From assembly GCA_045652465.1 (NCBI GenBank), contig JAZRUI010000004.1, positions 1 to 64,000 on the forward strand: 64,000 nucleotides of DNA, read 5' to 3'. Both the position numbers and the translations under genes were made by a program. The first letter of the stretch is position 1. Each line of letters starts with the position of its first letter. The notes beneath the pieces were generated by a model, which was not told the origin of the DNA, searched no databases, and worked only from the letters and a program-made list of their open reading frames with translations. The DNA comes from SIG589 sp045652465. GTDB taxonomy: Bacteria > Bacillota > Clostridia > Oscillospirales > Acutalibacteraceae. Positions 16,509-25,494 of the stretch are shown here, piece by piece.

Positions 16509-17516
16509 TCACACCACCAAAGCCCAAATATCCTTTGCCGTTATGGCAATCATAAAGAGTATGAGTAGTAAAAATCCAAGTGTATGAACCAGCGTTTCAT
16601 AGCGCTCGGGAACCTTTTTTCGGAAAATCATTTCGAAAAGGATAAACAAGAGCCTGCCGCCATCTAGTGCGGGAATGGGAAGCAGGTTGAAGATGCCTAA
16701 ATTTATGGTTATGAGCGCCATAATAGGCCACAAAGAGGAAAGGCTTTGCTTTGCCGCCTCGCCTATCGTTGCCGTTACGCCAACGGGACCCGACATTGCT
16801 GAAATGCCGTATTTCCCCGTTATTAAATCAACAAACGAGAACCAAACCACCCTAACATAGGAAATGCCTGTGCGGCAGGTTTGGGAAATTAGGGAGCCGA
16901 AGTTTTTATCTTTGCCGAAGACCTTAAAATCTATGGTCAAGAAATCAACGCCGTCAATCTCCTCGCTCATAAATTTAACATCATCAAGATAAACCTTTTT
17001 GCCATCGCGAACGACAATCATATCAATGGCGCCGTCATCAACGCCTGTGAACATATAGCCTAAATCGATGGTTGAAAAGATATGCCTGCCATCAACCGAA
17101 ATAATGCGGTCGCCCTCCATTAGTCCGCTTTGGGCGCTTACTGCGTTTTCATCAAAGCGGGCAATGGTTGTTGTTGCGAAACGCTTTTGAGGCAAAAGCA
17201 TTAAGGCGATAATAACAAAACCGATTATGAGATTGAAAACTGCGCCCGCGACCACAACAATAGCGCGCTTCCAAGCCGCTTTGTTGCAAAAGGCGCGACC
17301 GTCGGTGCTGTTTTCGTCCTCCCCTTCCATCGCGCAATAGCCGCCGAATGGCACAAGATTGATTTTATATTCGGTTTCGCCCTTTTTCCAGCGGAATAAT
17401 TTGGGACCGAAGCCAATAGCGAATTCATTAACCTTAATGCCAACCGATTTAGCGGCAATAAAATGTCCAAACTCGTGAACCAAAATGAGCAAAAGGAACA
17501 TAATTATTGCGACCAA
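16509..17516 (-). CDS. rseP: RIP metalloprotease, RseP/RasP family
   Basis: 335-residue site-2 intramembrane protease. The zinc motif HEFGH lies in the first membrane segment, a PDZ domain occupies the middle (EGDRIISVDGRHIFS), and the second catalytic motif is LDGGRLLF near the C-terminus with terminal membrane segments. It cleaves anti-sigma factors and signal-peptide remnants in the membrane. The TTG at 17516 has no good ribosome binding site. The frame is open back to the dxr stop at 17558 and adds hydrophobic residues, with AGGTGG near 17553-17558, so the true start may be a little upstream at a rare codon. It sits in the conserved dxr-rseP-ispG order. Confidence 0.93.
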   Translation of the reverse strand: MVAIIMFLLLILVHEFGHFIAAKSVGIKVNEFAIGFGPKLFRWKKGETEYKINLVPFGGYCAMEGEDENSTDGRAFCNKAAWKRAIVVVAGAVFNLIIGFVIIALMLLPQKRFATTTIARFDENAVSAQSGLMEGDRIISVDGRHIFSTIDLGYMFTGVDDGAIDMIVVRDGKKVYLDDVKFMSEEIDGVDFLTIDFKVFGKDKNFGSLISQTCRTGISYVRVVWFSFVDLITGKYGISAMSGPVGVTATIGEAAKQSLSSLWPIMALITINLGIFNLLPIPALDGGRLLFILFEMIFRKKVPERYETLVHTLGFLLLILFMIAITAKDIWALVV

Positions 17517-17557
17517 ATAAGGCCAAGCGGAAGAGAGAAACGAAAGGATAAGACCAC

Positions 17558-18700
17558 CTACTTATAGTTTTTCGAAACAATTTCACGGGCTGCTTTATCG
17601 GCAGCGAAAACATCCGAAAGATTATAGCTTTCGACATGGGGTTGCGCTTCATAAGCGAGTCTTACAAGGCGCGGAATATCTAAAAATGCGATTTTTTCTT
17701 CTAAAAATAGAGCAACTGCCGCCTCGTTGGCACCGTTTACCGCCGCCGCCTTAAGTCCGCCCTCTCTTGAAGCCTCGATGCAAAGGGCGAGGCACTCGAA
17801 GGTTTCGGTGTCGGGTTTTGCGAAGGTTAGGGTTGCAACATCAACGAGCGAGAGCCTTCCCGAAGGGCAAGCCATTCTTTCGGGATAGGTTATTGCATAC
17901 TGAATGGGAAGGCGCATATCGGCAGTTCCCAGCTGGGCGATAACCGCTCCGTCAGCGAGTTCAACCGCCGAATGGATAATGCTTTGACGATGAACGAGCA
18001 CCTCAATATCATCGGCCGAAACCGAGAAAAGATGCGCTGCTTCGATAACCTCGAGTCCCTTGTTCATAAGTGTAGCACTATCGATGGTTATTTTTTTGCC
18101 CATGCTCCAGTTAGGATGCTTGAGCGCATCCGCAACGGTCACCTTTTTTAAATCTTCTTTGGTTTTTCCGAAGAAGGGACCGCCCGAAGCGGTTAAAAGG
18201 ATTTTAGAGAGAGAACCCTCGGGAACACCCTGCAGGCATTGGAAAATAGCCGAATGCTCGCTATCAACGGGAAGAATGCTGACTCCCCTCTTGCGAGCCT
18301 CGTTCATAACGAGTGTGCCCGCGGTTACCAAAGATTCTTTATTGGCGAGGGCTAAAGTTTTGCCCGCCTCTATAATCGCCATAGTCGAGCGAAGACCCGC
18401 AATACCGACAATAGCATTAAGAACGATATCCGCCTCTTTCGCGGTTGCGGCGGCGAGAACGCCATCCTCACCCGAGAGAACCAAAATATCGGTGTCCTTT
18501 AAGCGAAGGCGAAGCTCATCCGCGGCTTTTTCGCTATAGACCGCAACTATGCGGGGCGAAAACTCGCGGGCTTGGGCTTCGAGCAACTCAACATTACTTC
18601 CTGCGGCAATGGCGCAAACGCGCATTCCGCCCTCGCGGGCAACCGATAATGCTTGCGTTCCTATGGAGCCTGTTGAGCCTAAAACTGAAATCGTTTTCAT
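17558..18700 (-). CDS. dxr: 1-deoxy-D-xylulose 5-phosphate reductoisomerase
   Basis: 380 residues, standard length. N-terminal NADPH-binding GSTGSIGTQAL, metal-binding PVDSEHSAIFQCL, and the substrate loop with LTASGGPF and HPNWSMGKKITIDSATLMNKGLE are all present. It commits DXP to the MEP pathway. ATG 18700 follows AGGAG; 14 bases separate it from cdsA. Confidence 0.97.
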   Translation of the reverse strand: MKTISVLGSTGSIGTQALSVAREGGMRVCAIAAGSNVELLEAQAREFSPRIVAVYSEKAADELRLRLKDTDILVLSGEDGVLAAATAKEADIVLNAIVGIAGLRSTMAIIEAGKTLALANKESLVTAGTLVMNEARKRGVSILPVDSEHSAIFQCLQGVPEGSLSKILLTASGGPFFGKTKEDLKKVTVADALKHPNWSMGKKITIDSATLMNKGLEVIEAAHLFSVSADDIEVLVHRQSIIHSAVELADGAVIAQLGTADMRLPIQYAITYPERMACPSGRLSLVDVATLTFAKPDTETFECLALCIEASREGGLKAAAVNGANEAAVALFLEEKIAFLDIPRLVRLAYEAQPHVESYNLSDVFAADKAAREIVSKNYK

Positions 18701-18714
18701 ACTGCGCTCCTGTT

Positions 18715-19545
18715 TTATATCATTATAGTCGGGAAGAAACGAAGTAATGCATAGAATACAGGGGCGATAAGCAACACGCTGTCAAAACGGTCGAGCACGC
18801 CGCCGTGACCCGGCATAAGATTGCCGTAGTCCTTAATGCCTGCGTGGCGCTTGATGTAGGATGCGCTTATATCGCCAACCATTCCCATAGCCGAGAAGAT
18901 GGGAGTGCAAAGAGTTAGAGTCCAAAGGGTTGTATCGTTAATCGAAATATCGTTAAGGATGCAGGCAACTGCAACCGCTACCATGCAGCCAACGATGCCG
19001 CCGATAGCACCCTCGATTGTTTTCTTGGGGCTTAAGGCGGGGCAAAGCTTATGCTTGCCTAAAAATACGCCTGTGAAATAAGCGAAGGTGTCGCTTGCCC
19101 AAGCGAAGATGAAAACGAGCAAGAATGCGAACATTCCATAGCCCGAAAGAAGATTAAGCACCGCGGCGAAGGAGAAGGAGATAAACAGGGTGTATGCCTG
19201 CGATGCGGCAAGCTCGGCGGGCGAGGTTTTTTCATGGATAAAGAGCGAAACCGTTAAGAGCACTGCAACAAACAAAAAATATGCGAGCAGGGCTTTTTCG
19301 CCATAGTTACCCGAGAAAAGAACAACAAGGCCTGCGCCGCAAAGGGCGGATAAAGCGGAGATGACTTTGTTTTTAACAATTTTGGTATTGTTCAAAATCT
19401 CCCAAACGCCGATGGCTGCCAAAACGGCAACCGCTGCCTTTAATATCCAAGGATAATATTTATCAAGTGCAATAGGGGTGCTAAAAATAAGTATTGCCGC
19501 AAAAAGCAAAATTCCTACAACACCCGAAATAATTCTTGTTTTCAT
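18715..19545 (-). CDS. cdsA: Phosphatidate cytidylyltransferase
   Basis: 276-residue polytopic membrane enzyme making CDP-diacylglycerol from phosphatidate and CTP. The family signature KRHAGIKDYGNLMPGHGGVLDRFDS near the C-terminus is complete (conserved core GHGGVLDRFDS), preceded by several hydrophobic helices. It stands between uppS and dxr in the usual Firmicutes order. Confidence 0.96.
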   Translation of the reverse strand: MKTRIISGVVGILLFAAILIFSTPIALDKYYPWILKAAVAVLAAIGVWEILNNTKIVKNKVISALSALCGAGLVVLFSGNYGEKALLAYFLFVAVLLTVSLFIHEKTSPAELAASQAYTLFISFSFAAVLNLLSGYGMFAFLLVFIFAWASDTFAYFTGVFLGKHKLCPALSPKKTIEGAIGGIVGCMVAVAVACILNDISINDTTLWTLTLCTPIFSAMGMVGDISASYIKRHAGIKDYGNLMPGHGGVLDRFDSVLLIAPVFYALLRFFPTIMI

Positions 19546-19563
19546 AAAGAAACTTCCTTTCCT

Positions 19564-20283
19564 TTATACGCCGCCGAAACGACGGTTGCGTTCGCTGAAG
19601 CTATCAAGCGCTTCCTCCAAATGTCGCGGCGAAAAATCGGGCCACAACACATCGGAAAACCAAAACTCGGCATAGGCCGACTGCCAAATAAGATAATTCG
19701 ATAGGCGGTATTCCCCGCTGGGTCTTATGATGAAATCGGGGTCAGGCTGCCCTGCCGTGTAGAGGTTTTGGGAAATAAGCTCATCGGTTATTTCCTCGGC
19801 GGGAACGCCCGAAGCAACAATTTTCTTAACCGCGCTGACGATTTCATCCCTGCCGCCATAGTTAACGGCGATGTTTAGATGCATCCCCGTGAAATCCTTG
19901 GAGTCATCCTCGGCTTTTGCCATAAGCTCCTTGATATCCTCGGGAAGGCGCTCTCGGCCGCCTATGAAGGTTAGTTTTATGTTCTCGGTTTTAAACTGGT
20001 CGGTATCCTTCAAATATTGGCGAAGGATTCCCATAATGTTATCAACCTCTTCTTGAGGGCGCTTCCAGTTTTCGGTTGAGAAGGCATAAACGGTCATATA
20101 TTTAATGCCGATTTTGTTGGCATAGCGCGCGATATCCTTAAAGGTTTTGGAGCCTGCGGCATGACCTGCGGTTCGAGGCAGGTGGCGGCGCTTTGCCCAG
20201 CGGCCGTTGCCATCCATTATGATAGCAACATGCTGCGGAAGGATGCGCTCGGCGCTAACATTTTTCTTTTTAGAAAAGAACAT
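19564..20283 (-). CDS. uppS: Isoprenyl transferase (undecaprenyl diphosphate synthase)
   Basis: 239-residue cis-prenyltransferase with HVAIIMDGNGRWAKRR near the N-terminus, the YGGRDEIV motif and RPSGEYRLSNYLIWQSAYAE at the C-terminus. It builds the C55 lipid carrier for cell-wall precursors from the IPP made by the neighbouring MEP genes. Start ATG 20283 is favoured: GGGAG repeats lie before it, while the longer in-frame start falls within the upstream terminator hairpin. Confidence 0.96.
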   Translation of the reverse strand: MFFSKKKNVSAERILPQHVAIIMDGNGRWAKRRHLPRTAGHAAGSKTFKDIARYANKIGIKYMTVYAFSTENWKRPQEEVDNIMGILRQYLKDTDQFKTENIKLTFIGGRERLPEDIKELMAKAEDDSKDFTGMHLNIAVNYGGRDEIVSAVKKIVASGVPAEEITDELISQNLYTAGQPDPDFIIRPSGEYRLSNYLIWQSAYAEFWFSDVLWPDFSPRHLEEALDSFSERNRRFGGV

Positions 20284-20295
20284 ATTCTCCCACTC

Positions 20296-20334
20296 CCAAA
20301 AACCCACCGGACGAATAACATCCGATGGGGCTTT
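20296..20334 (-). terminator. Hairpin terminator or attenuator between frr and uppS
   Basis: Nine-base stem CCCATCGGA / TCCGGTGGG (one T-G pair) followed by TTTTT, three bases after the frr stop. The 3' side runs directly into the uppS ribosome binding site, so the hairpin could both terminate and limit uppS translation. Confidence 0.75.
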
Positions 20335-20336
20335 TG

Positions 20337-20891
20337 TTATATCTCAAGTATTTCTTTTTCTTTCTTCTCGCTTGCAACATCGATTTTCTTGCAGAACTTA
20401 TCGGTGAGCTCTTGGATTTCCTTCTCGCCTGCTGCCTGATCATCTTCGGTTATCTCGTTGGATTTGCGAAGAGCCTTAATCTTTTCAATGCCATCGCGGC
20501 GAATCGAACGAATTGCAACCTTGCCATCTTCAGCCATCTTGCGAACATCCTTTGCAAGCTCGCGACGACGCTCCTCGGTAAGCGGCGGGAAAACGAGGCG
20601 GATAACGCGGCCATCGTTGTTGGGGTTGATGCCGATATCCGAAACATTGATTGCTTTTTCGATATCCTTTAAGGTAGAAGCATCATAGGGCTGAATCTGA
20701 AGAAGGCGGGGTTCGGGAACCGAAACCGATGCCATTTGGTTGATAGGTGTGGGGCAGCCGTAATAATCTACCTGAACACGGTCAAGGATAGAGGGGTTTG
20801 CTCTTCCTGCGCGAACGGTTGCAAAATTGCTATCGAGCGCCGAAAGGGTTTTTTCCATTTTTTCTTCACAGGTAAGTAAGATAGTATCCAT
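20337..20891 (-). CDS. frr: Ribosome recycling factor
   Basis: 184 residues, standard length. Characteristic N-terminal RAGRANPSILDRVQVDYYG and the long helical hairpin with LTEERRRELAKDVRKMAEDGKVAIRSIRRD are present. It works with EF-G to split post-termination ribosomes. GGAGG precedes ATG 20891; it lies 18 bases after pyrH. Confidence 0.98.
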   Translation of the reverse strand: MDTILLTCEEKMEKTLSALDSNFATVRAGRANPSILDRVQVDYYGCPTPINQMASVSVPEPRLLQIQPYDASTLKDIEKAINVSDIGINPNNDGRVIRLVFPPLTEERRRELAKDVRKMAEDGKVAIRSIRRDGIEKIKALRKSNEITEDDQAAGEKEIQELTDKFCKKIDVASEKKEKEILEI

Positions 20892-20909
20892 TGTTTTTCC
20901 TCCGTTTAT

Positions 20910-21614
20910 TTAAGAAACTATAGTTCCGTTATGTTCGCCCTGCATTGCGCGAACGATATTCTTGGGGTCGTTAAGATTGAAAACGAGAATCGGGATGTTA
21001 TTATCCATGCAAAGGGAGGCAGCGGTGCTGTCCATAACATGGAGGCCATCCTTCAAAACATCGATAAACTTAAGGGTATCATATTTTTTGGCATCGGGGT
21101 TTTTCTTGGGGTCGCTATCATAAACGCCGTCAACATTGGTTGCCTTAAAGATGATATCAGCGCCGATTTCGGCAGCGCGAAGCGCCGCAGCGGTATCGGT
21201 TGAGAAGAAGGGGCTTCCCGTTCCGCAGCCGAAGATAACAACATTGCCGTTTTCTAAATAGTTAACGGCATCACGCTTGGTGAAGGGTTCGGCTATTTGG
21301 CGCATTTCAATTGCAGTCAAAACCTTGGCGGGAGTTCCTAATTGCTCAAGCTCATCGCAAAGGGCTAAAGAATTGATGGTTGTTGCGAGCATTCCCATAT
21401 GGTCGGCTCGGGTACGGTCCATATTGCCGCTGGAGCGACCGCGCCAAAAGTTTCCGCCGCCAATAACGATGGCAACCTCAACGCCCATATCAACGCATTC
21501 CTTAACGCACTTGCAAACCGAGTTAACAACCGAGAAATCAAATCCCATCTTGTTTTGACCCGCAAGCACCTCGCCGCTCAATTTTAAGAGCACGCGCTTA
21601 TAAATCGGTTTCAT
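20910..21614 (-). CDS. pyrH: UMP kinase
   Basis: 234-residue amino-acid-kinase-fold enzyme phosphorylating UMP to UDP. It has KLSGEVLAG at the N-terminus, VIGGGNFWRGR for phosphate binding, and TNVDGVYDSDPKKNPDAKK in the C-terminal half. It is the first gene of the long pyrH-polC operon and has its own promoter; the usual upstream partner tsf is 6.7 kb away behind inserted genes. Confidence 0.98.
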   Translation of the reverse strand: MKPIYKRVLLKLSGEVLAGQNKMGFDFSVVNSVCKCVKECVDMGVEVAIVIGGGNFWRGRSSGNMDRTRADHMGMLATTINSLALCDELEQLGTPAKVLTAIEMRQIAEPFTKRDAVNYLENGNVVIFGCGTGSPFFSTDTAAALRAAEIGADIIFKATNVDGVYDSDPKKNPDAKKYDTLKFIDVLKDGLHVMDSTAASLCMDNNIPILVFNLNDPKNIVRAMQGEHNGTIVS

Positions 21615-21648
21615 ATTAACACACCCTTGATAATATTTTATTATTATT

Positions 21649-21677
21649 ATATTACTATATACGCCCTATAAAGTCAA
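21649..21677 (-). promoter_or_regulatory. Promoter of the pyrH-frr-uppS... operon
   Basis: TTGACT (21672-21677), 17 bases, TAATAT (21649-21654), reading to pyrH. It probably replaces transcription that in related bacteria comes from the rpsB promoter. Confidence 0.7.
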
Positions 21678-21691
21678 TTAAAAAACAGTAA

Positions 21692-21729
21692 CAAAAAATA
21701 TCTGCCGACAGGAATGCTCCCGTCGGCAG
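21692..21729 (-). terminator. Intrinsic terminator after the ABC exporter operon
   Basis: Perfect 11-base-pair stem CTGCCGACGGG / CCTGTCGGCAG region (one G-T) with a short loop and a T6 tail on the minus strand. Confidence 0.92.
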
Positions 21730-21735
21730 TTTAAT

Positions 21736-23562
21736 TTATTTTTTGCGATATTTTTCCGCCTGAAGATTGAACATATAAGCATACTTTCCGTTTTTGGCTA
21801 TAAGCTCATCATGATTTCCAACCTCAATAAGTTTTCCCTGCTCGAACATATAAATTCGGTCGGCATGGCGGGTTGTTGACAGGCGATGGGAAATGAAGAT
21901 AACCGTTTTCTTATCGGCATATTCCGAGATGGAGCGGTTAAGTTCATATTCGGCATCCGGGTCAAGCGCGCTTGAGGGTTCATCGAGGATGATTAAATCG
22001 GCATCCTTATAAAACGCCCTGGCGATTGCAACCTTTTGCTGCTCGCCGCCCGAAAGAACCGTTCCGTTATCGAAAAATTCGCGGGTTAACTGGGTGTTCA
22101 GTCCCTCGCTTAATTTCTCGAGTTTGCCGCTGAAGGTGCTGCTTTCGAGCGCCTTTGAAATCTTCTCATAATCGCCCTCATCGCATTCCCCTCCCGCAAC
22201 ATTTTCGGCGAGGGTTGAGGCGAAAATTCGATAGTCCTGAAATACTGCCGCGATGCGGTTTCGAAGGCTTTCGACGGTGTAATCCTTGAGGTTTTTGCCG
22301 TTATAAAGGATTTCGCCGCTGCCTGCTTCATAGAGTCGCGAAATCAGCTTGGTTAGGGTTGTTTTGCCCGCTCCGTTATAGCCGACTATAGCGATTTTTT
22401 CGCCCTTCTTTATCGTTAAATTAACATCCGAGAGCGCCTCTTTTTCGCCATCGTTATAGGCAAAAGAAACATTCTTAATTTCAAGCTTTTCGAAGGCTTC
22501 GGCGGGAATGCTGCCGCTGATAATTTTAGGCTCGCATTCGGTGAATTTTCTAACCTTTTCGGTGAAAACGGCATGCTCATGCAACAGCTGCAGGGTTGCA
22601 ACAAGGTCGCGCATTGTCCAAGAAAGGCGCCAAATCGCGCCCATGGCAACCGAGAAGGCGCCAAGGGTTGTTTGACCGTTGCAAACCTTATATAAAACGA
22701 GAATAAATATTCCCGTTTCGGAGAAGAGCATAATGGTGTTGAGAAGCACCGCGAGGGTCGCGCTCTTCAGCCTATATTTTTTAACAATCTCGTTTTTGCC
22801 GTCAACCGTTTTGCGGTATTCCTCGTGCAGGTTTTGAGAAACGGAGGTTGCGCGAAGCTCTTTAGCATAATCAGGCAGCATAAAGATGCGGCGGACATAG
22901 CCTTCCTTGCGCCAAAACGGGTTGAGCTCATCATAGAAAGAGAGTCGAACCTTGTTATACTTGGTTGAGAGGAAGGAGCGAAACAGTGCAAAGGAGCAAA
23001 TTATCACGGCAATAAGGGGGTCAACCGTGAATAAAATACCCGCTATGGCAAACGCCGAAACAATGCGGAAAACCATTGTTCCCGTGTCCTTCATCAGTCC
23101 AACGGCGTGCTGAAAGGCTTGATCCATCGACCAAATAAAGTCGTTATAGAACTTGGGGTCATCATACTTTTCAAGGTCGAGGCTTACTGCCTTTTGGAAC
23201 ATATCGCTATGCAGCGCTATATGCAGTTTTTCCTGCGCAACGGTCCAATAAACCTGCCAAAACCAAGCATTGAAGAAATACCAAACGGTTCTGAAAATCG
23301 TGTAAACCGTTATGAGATAAACAGCGTGCTTAAATTCAACATTTTTGCCTATGAAATCATAAAGCGTTTTAACATAAAGGATTTCAATGCTGCCGTTAAG
23401 GCCCCTTATAATGCCCTCAAACAGCACCATAATGATGTATCCCGGGGTGTAGCGGAAGATGCGGCGATACATCCAAAGGTTGTTGGAAAAGGCGGTTTTT
23501 CTCGAGATTTTGGGCGCGTTTTTATCGCGGAGGTTATATCCTCTCGGAGGTCTATTTCTCAT
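21736..23562 (-). CDS. ABC exporter half-transporter, subunit B
   Basis: 608 residues: an N-terminal exporter-type membrane domain with about six helices, then an ATPase with Walker A GYNGAGKTTLTKL, signature LSGGEQQKVAIAR, Walker B LIILDEPSSALDP and switch ISHRLS. Both ATPases of this pair keep full catalytic motifs. The start is ATG 23562, with GGAGGTGG just upstream, overlapping the end of the partner gene by 11 bases. Together they form a heterodimeric export pump whose substrate cannot be inferred; drug, peptide or lipid are all possible. The attenuator-like leader ahead of the operon favours an antibiotic-related role. Confidence 0.92.
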   Translation of the reverse strand: MRNRPPRGYNLRDKNAPKISRKTAFSNNLWMYRRIFRYTPGYIIMVLFEGIIRGLNGSIEILYVKTLYDFIGKNVEFKHAVYLITVYTIFRTVWYFFNAWFWQVYWTVAQEKLHIALHSDMFQKAVSLDLEKYDDPKFYNDFIWSMDQAFQHAVGLMKDTGTMVFRIVSAFAIAGILFTVDPLIAVIICSFALFRSFLSTKYNKVRLSFYDELNPFWRKEGYVRRIFMLPDYAKELRATSVSQNLHEEYRKTVDGKNEIVKKYRLKSATLAVLLNTIMLFSETGIFILVLYKVCNGQTTLGAFSVAMGAIWRLSWTMRDLVATLQLLHEHAVFTEKVRKFTECEPKIISGSIPAEAFEKLEIKNVSFAYNDGEKEALSDVNLTIKKGEKIAIVGYNGAGKTTLTKLISRLYEAGSGEILYNGKNLKDYTVESLRNRIAAVFQDYRIFASTLAENVAGGECDEGDYEKISKALESSTFSGKLEKLSEGLNTQLTREFFDNGTVLSGGEQQKVAIARAFYKDADLIILDEPSSALDPDAEYELNRSISEYADKKTVIFISHRLSTTRHADRIYMFEQGKLIEVGNHDELIAKNGKYAYMFNLQAEKYRKK

Positions 23563-25369
23563 AATCCACCTCCGCATAATTCTCGGCTTGGCGGCGGAAC
23601 ATTTCGGCATAGCGGCCGTTCTTTTCCATAAGCTCTTTATGGGTTCCAACCTCTAAAACCTCGCCGTTTTCCATAAGATAAATTCGGTCGGCATCGACTG
23701 CGGAGGAAAGGCGATGGGATATGAAAATCATACCGCAGTCCGAACATGCCTTATGCATAGTTTTATACATTTCGTGCTCCGCGATGGGGTCGAGCGCGCT
23801 CGAAGGCTCATCCAAGATTACGAAACGGTTTTCCTTTGAATAGATATGGGAAATCGCCAATTTTTGCTGCTCGCCGCCCGAAAGAAGAACGCCGTCATCA
23901 TCGAATTCGCGGGTTAAAACGGTGTTTTCCTGTTGCGGAAGAGATTTGATTTTATCAGAAATTCCGCTCTTTTCGAGGGCGGTTTTTATGGTTTTTTCAT
24001 CGCCCTTTGTTAGCGGTCGGAGCATAACATTCTCGCCAACCGATAGCGCAAAAATATGATAATCCTGCATAACCGAGGAGAAGATTTCGCGATAATCGGA
24101 AAGCTTAAGCTCTTTAATATCGGTGCCGCCATAGGTTATTTTTCCCTCGGGGTCATAGAAGCGGAGCAACAGCTTCGTTAGGGTTGTTTTGCCCGCGCCG
24201 TTATGACCGACTATGGCTATTTTTTCCTTTGCGCCTATGCGGAGATTAACATTTTTAAGGGTGTAATCCTTGGCGCCGTCATATCGGAAGGAAACATTCT
24301 CAAAAACGATATCTCCCCTTCCCTCTATGGCGCGAGTTCCGCTTTTAATCTTGTTTTCATAATCCAAAAATTCGCGCAAATTCTCGATATAGAGCGCGTT
24401 TTCTTGGAATTGAAGCAGGAGGTTTGCCGAGTCGGCAAGGGTGTAGGCAACCTGACCGATGGAATCAATAACAACGATGCAATCGCCATATTTCATTGTT
24501 TTTTTGACAATGGTTTTATAGATTGCATAAATGAATGCGGCAACGCAGGAGAAAAGCTCTCTAACCTCTAAATTTATGTAGTTTAGAAGGGTTATTTTCC
24601 TGCCATATTTCTTAAGGATTTTGATGTTTTCATCGCCTGCCTCGCGATAGCGCTTTATGAGCAACGCGGGCATCGCGGTTAGGCGCATTTCCTTGGCATA
24701 ATCCGAGAGATAAAACGCGCGGCGGGAATAATCGCGGCGGCGGTTAACCTCTTTGGTATCCATTGTTCGCTGATAGCCAAGTTCATTAGCTCGGGCGGTT
24801 AGCGGGGTTAAAAGCAGCGGCGCAACTATAAAAATCAAAAGCCAAGGGTCGATAGCGATAAGAAGACCCAAATTCGCCGAAAAGGTTATAAGTCGCCAGG
24901 TGGTCATCGAAACAGTGTCAAGCACGGCATTAACGCGGTTTTGGCACTCATCAACAGCCTTTTGGAGTGTGTTGTAATAAGCAGGATTTTCATAGCAGGC
25001 AAGCTCAACAGATGCCGCCTTTTTATAAACCTCATCGTGAACAAAGCGAACCGAATTATAGGTTTTTATTTGAATCCATCCGTTATTTAAAATATTGTGA
25101 ATTACCTCAACAATAACATTCGCAATAAGCATAACAACGGCAAAAAACGCCATCTCGGCAAACTCTTTTCCGCTTTCTATTCCGTTAATTGCATAGCGAA
25201 GGAGATAGGCGCCCGAAAGGAAATTTGTTACCGCGCTGAGCGCAATAAGGCCAAGCCTTACGGCGATAAGACCGGGAGCCGCTTTATGCACCATTCGAAG
25301 CACAAAAACATTATCCGACGCTATGCGGCGAAGCGGCAGTTTTAAGCGTTTTTCTTTCTTTTTTCGCAT
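23552..25369 (-). CDS. ABC exporter half-transporter, subunit A
   Basis: 605 residues from ATG 25369 (GGGGGA upstream): basic N-terminus, exporter membrane domain, and an ATPase with GHNGAGKTTLTKL, LSGGEQQKLAISH, FVILDEPSSALDP and ISHRLS. The reading frame stays open upstream to a TTG at 25423, which has its own AAAGGAG 8 bases ahead. Starting there would add 18 residues (MKRHDSFVLFLSQKGGIV) encoded across a terminator hairpin. It is the first gene of the exporter pair and is transcribed from a consensus promoter at 25449-25477. Confidence 0.92.
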   Translation of the reverse strand: MRKKKEKRLKLPLRRIASDNVFVLRMVHKAAPGLIAVRLGLIALSAVTNFLSGAYLLRYAINGIESGKEFAEMAFFAVVMLIANVIVEVIHNILNNGWIQIKTYNSVRFVHDEVYKKAASVELACYENPAYYNTLQKAVDECQNRVNAVLDTVSMTTWRLITFSANLGLLIAIDPWLLIFIVAPLLLTPLTARANELGYQRTMDTKEVNRRRDYSRRAFYLSDYAKEMRLTAMPALLIKRYREAGDENIKILKKYGRKITLLNYINLEVRELFSCVAAFIYAIYKTIVKKTMKYGDCIVVIDSIGQVAYTLADSANLLLQFQENALYIENLREFLDYENKIKSGTRAIEGRGDIVFENVSFRYDGAKDYTLKNVNLRIGAKEKIAIVGHNGAGKTTLTKLLLRFYDPEGKITYGGTDIKELKLSDYREIFSSVMQDYHIFALSVGENVMLRPLTKGDEKTIKTALEKSGISDKIKSLPQQENTVLTREFDDDGVLLSGGEQQKLAISHIYSKENRFVILDEPSSALDPIAEHEMYKTMHKACSDCGMIFISHRLSSAVDADRIYLMENGEVLEVGTHKELMEKNGRYAEMFRRQAENYAEVDYEK

Positions 25370-25391
25370 TACTATTCCCCCTTTTTGGGAC

Positions 25392-25420
25392 AAAAAAAGC
25401 ACGAAAGAATCGTGCCTTTT
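25392..25420 (-). terminator. Terminator hairpin inside the exporter leader (attenuator candidate)
   Basis: Stem GGCACGA / TCGTGC with a 5-base loop and a T7 tail on the minus strand. It lies downstream of the exporter promoter and upstream of the first exporter gene, so it terminates the leader transcript rather than only the preceding PHP operon. Confidence 0.85.
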
Positions 25421-25448
25421 CAATTGGAAAACTCCTTTATTTTTTTGT

Positions 25449-25477
25449 ATTATAGCACCCGCATTTTGGTTTGTCAA
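25449..25477 (-). promoter_or_regulatory. Consensus promoter of the ABC exporter operon
   Basis: TTGACA (25472-25477), exactly 17 bases, TATAAT (25449-25454): a perfect sigma-A promoter. The leader from about 25442 holds AAAGGAG, a TTG start at 25423 and the terminator hairpin. Confidence 0.9.
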
Positions 25478-25494
25478 TAAGTGTTAAAAATAAA

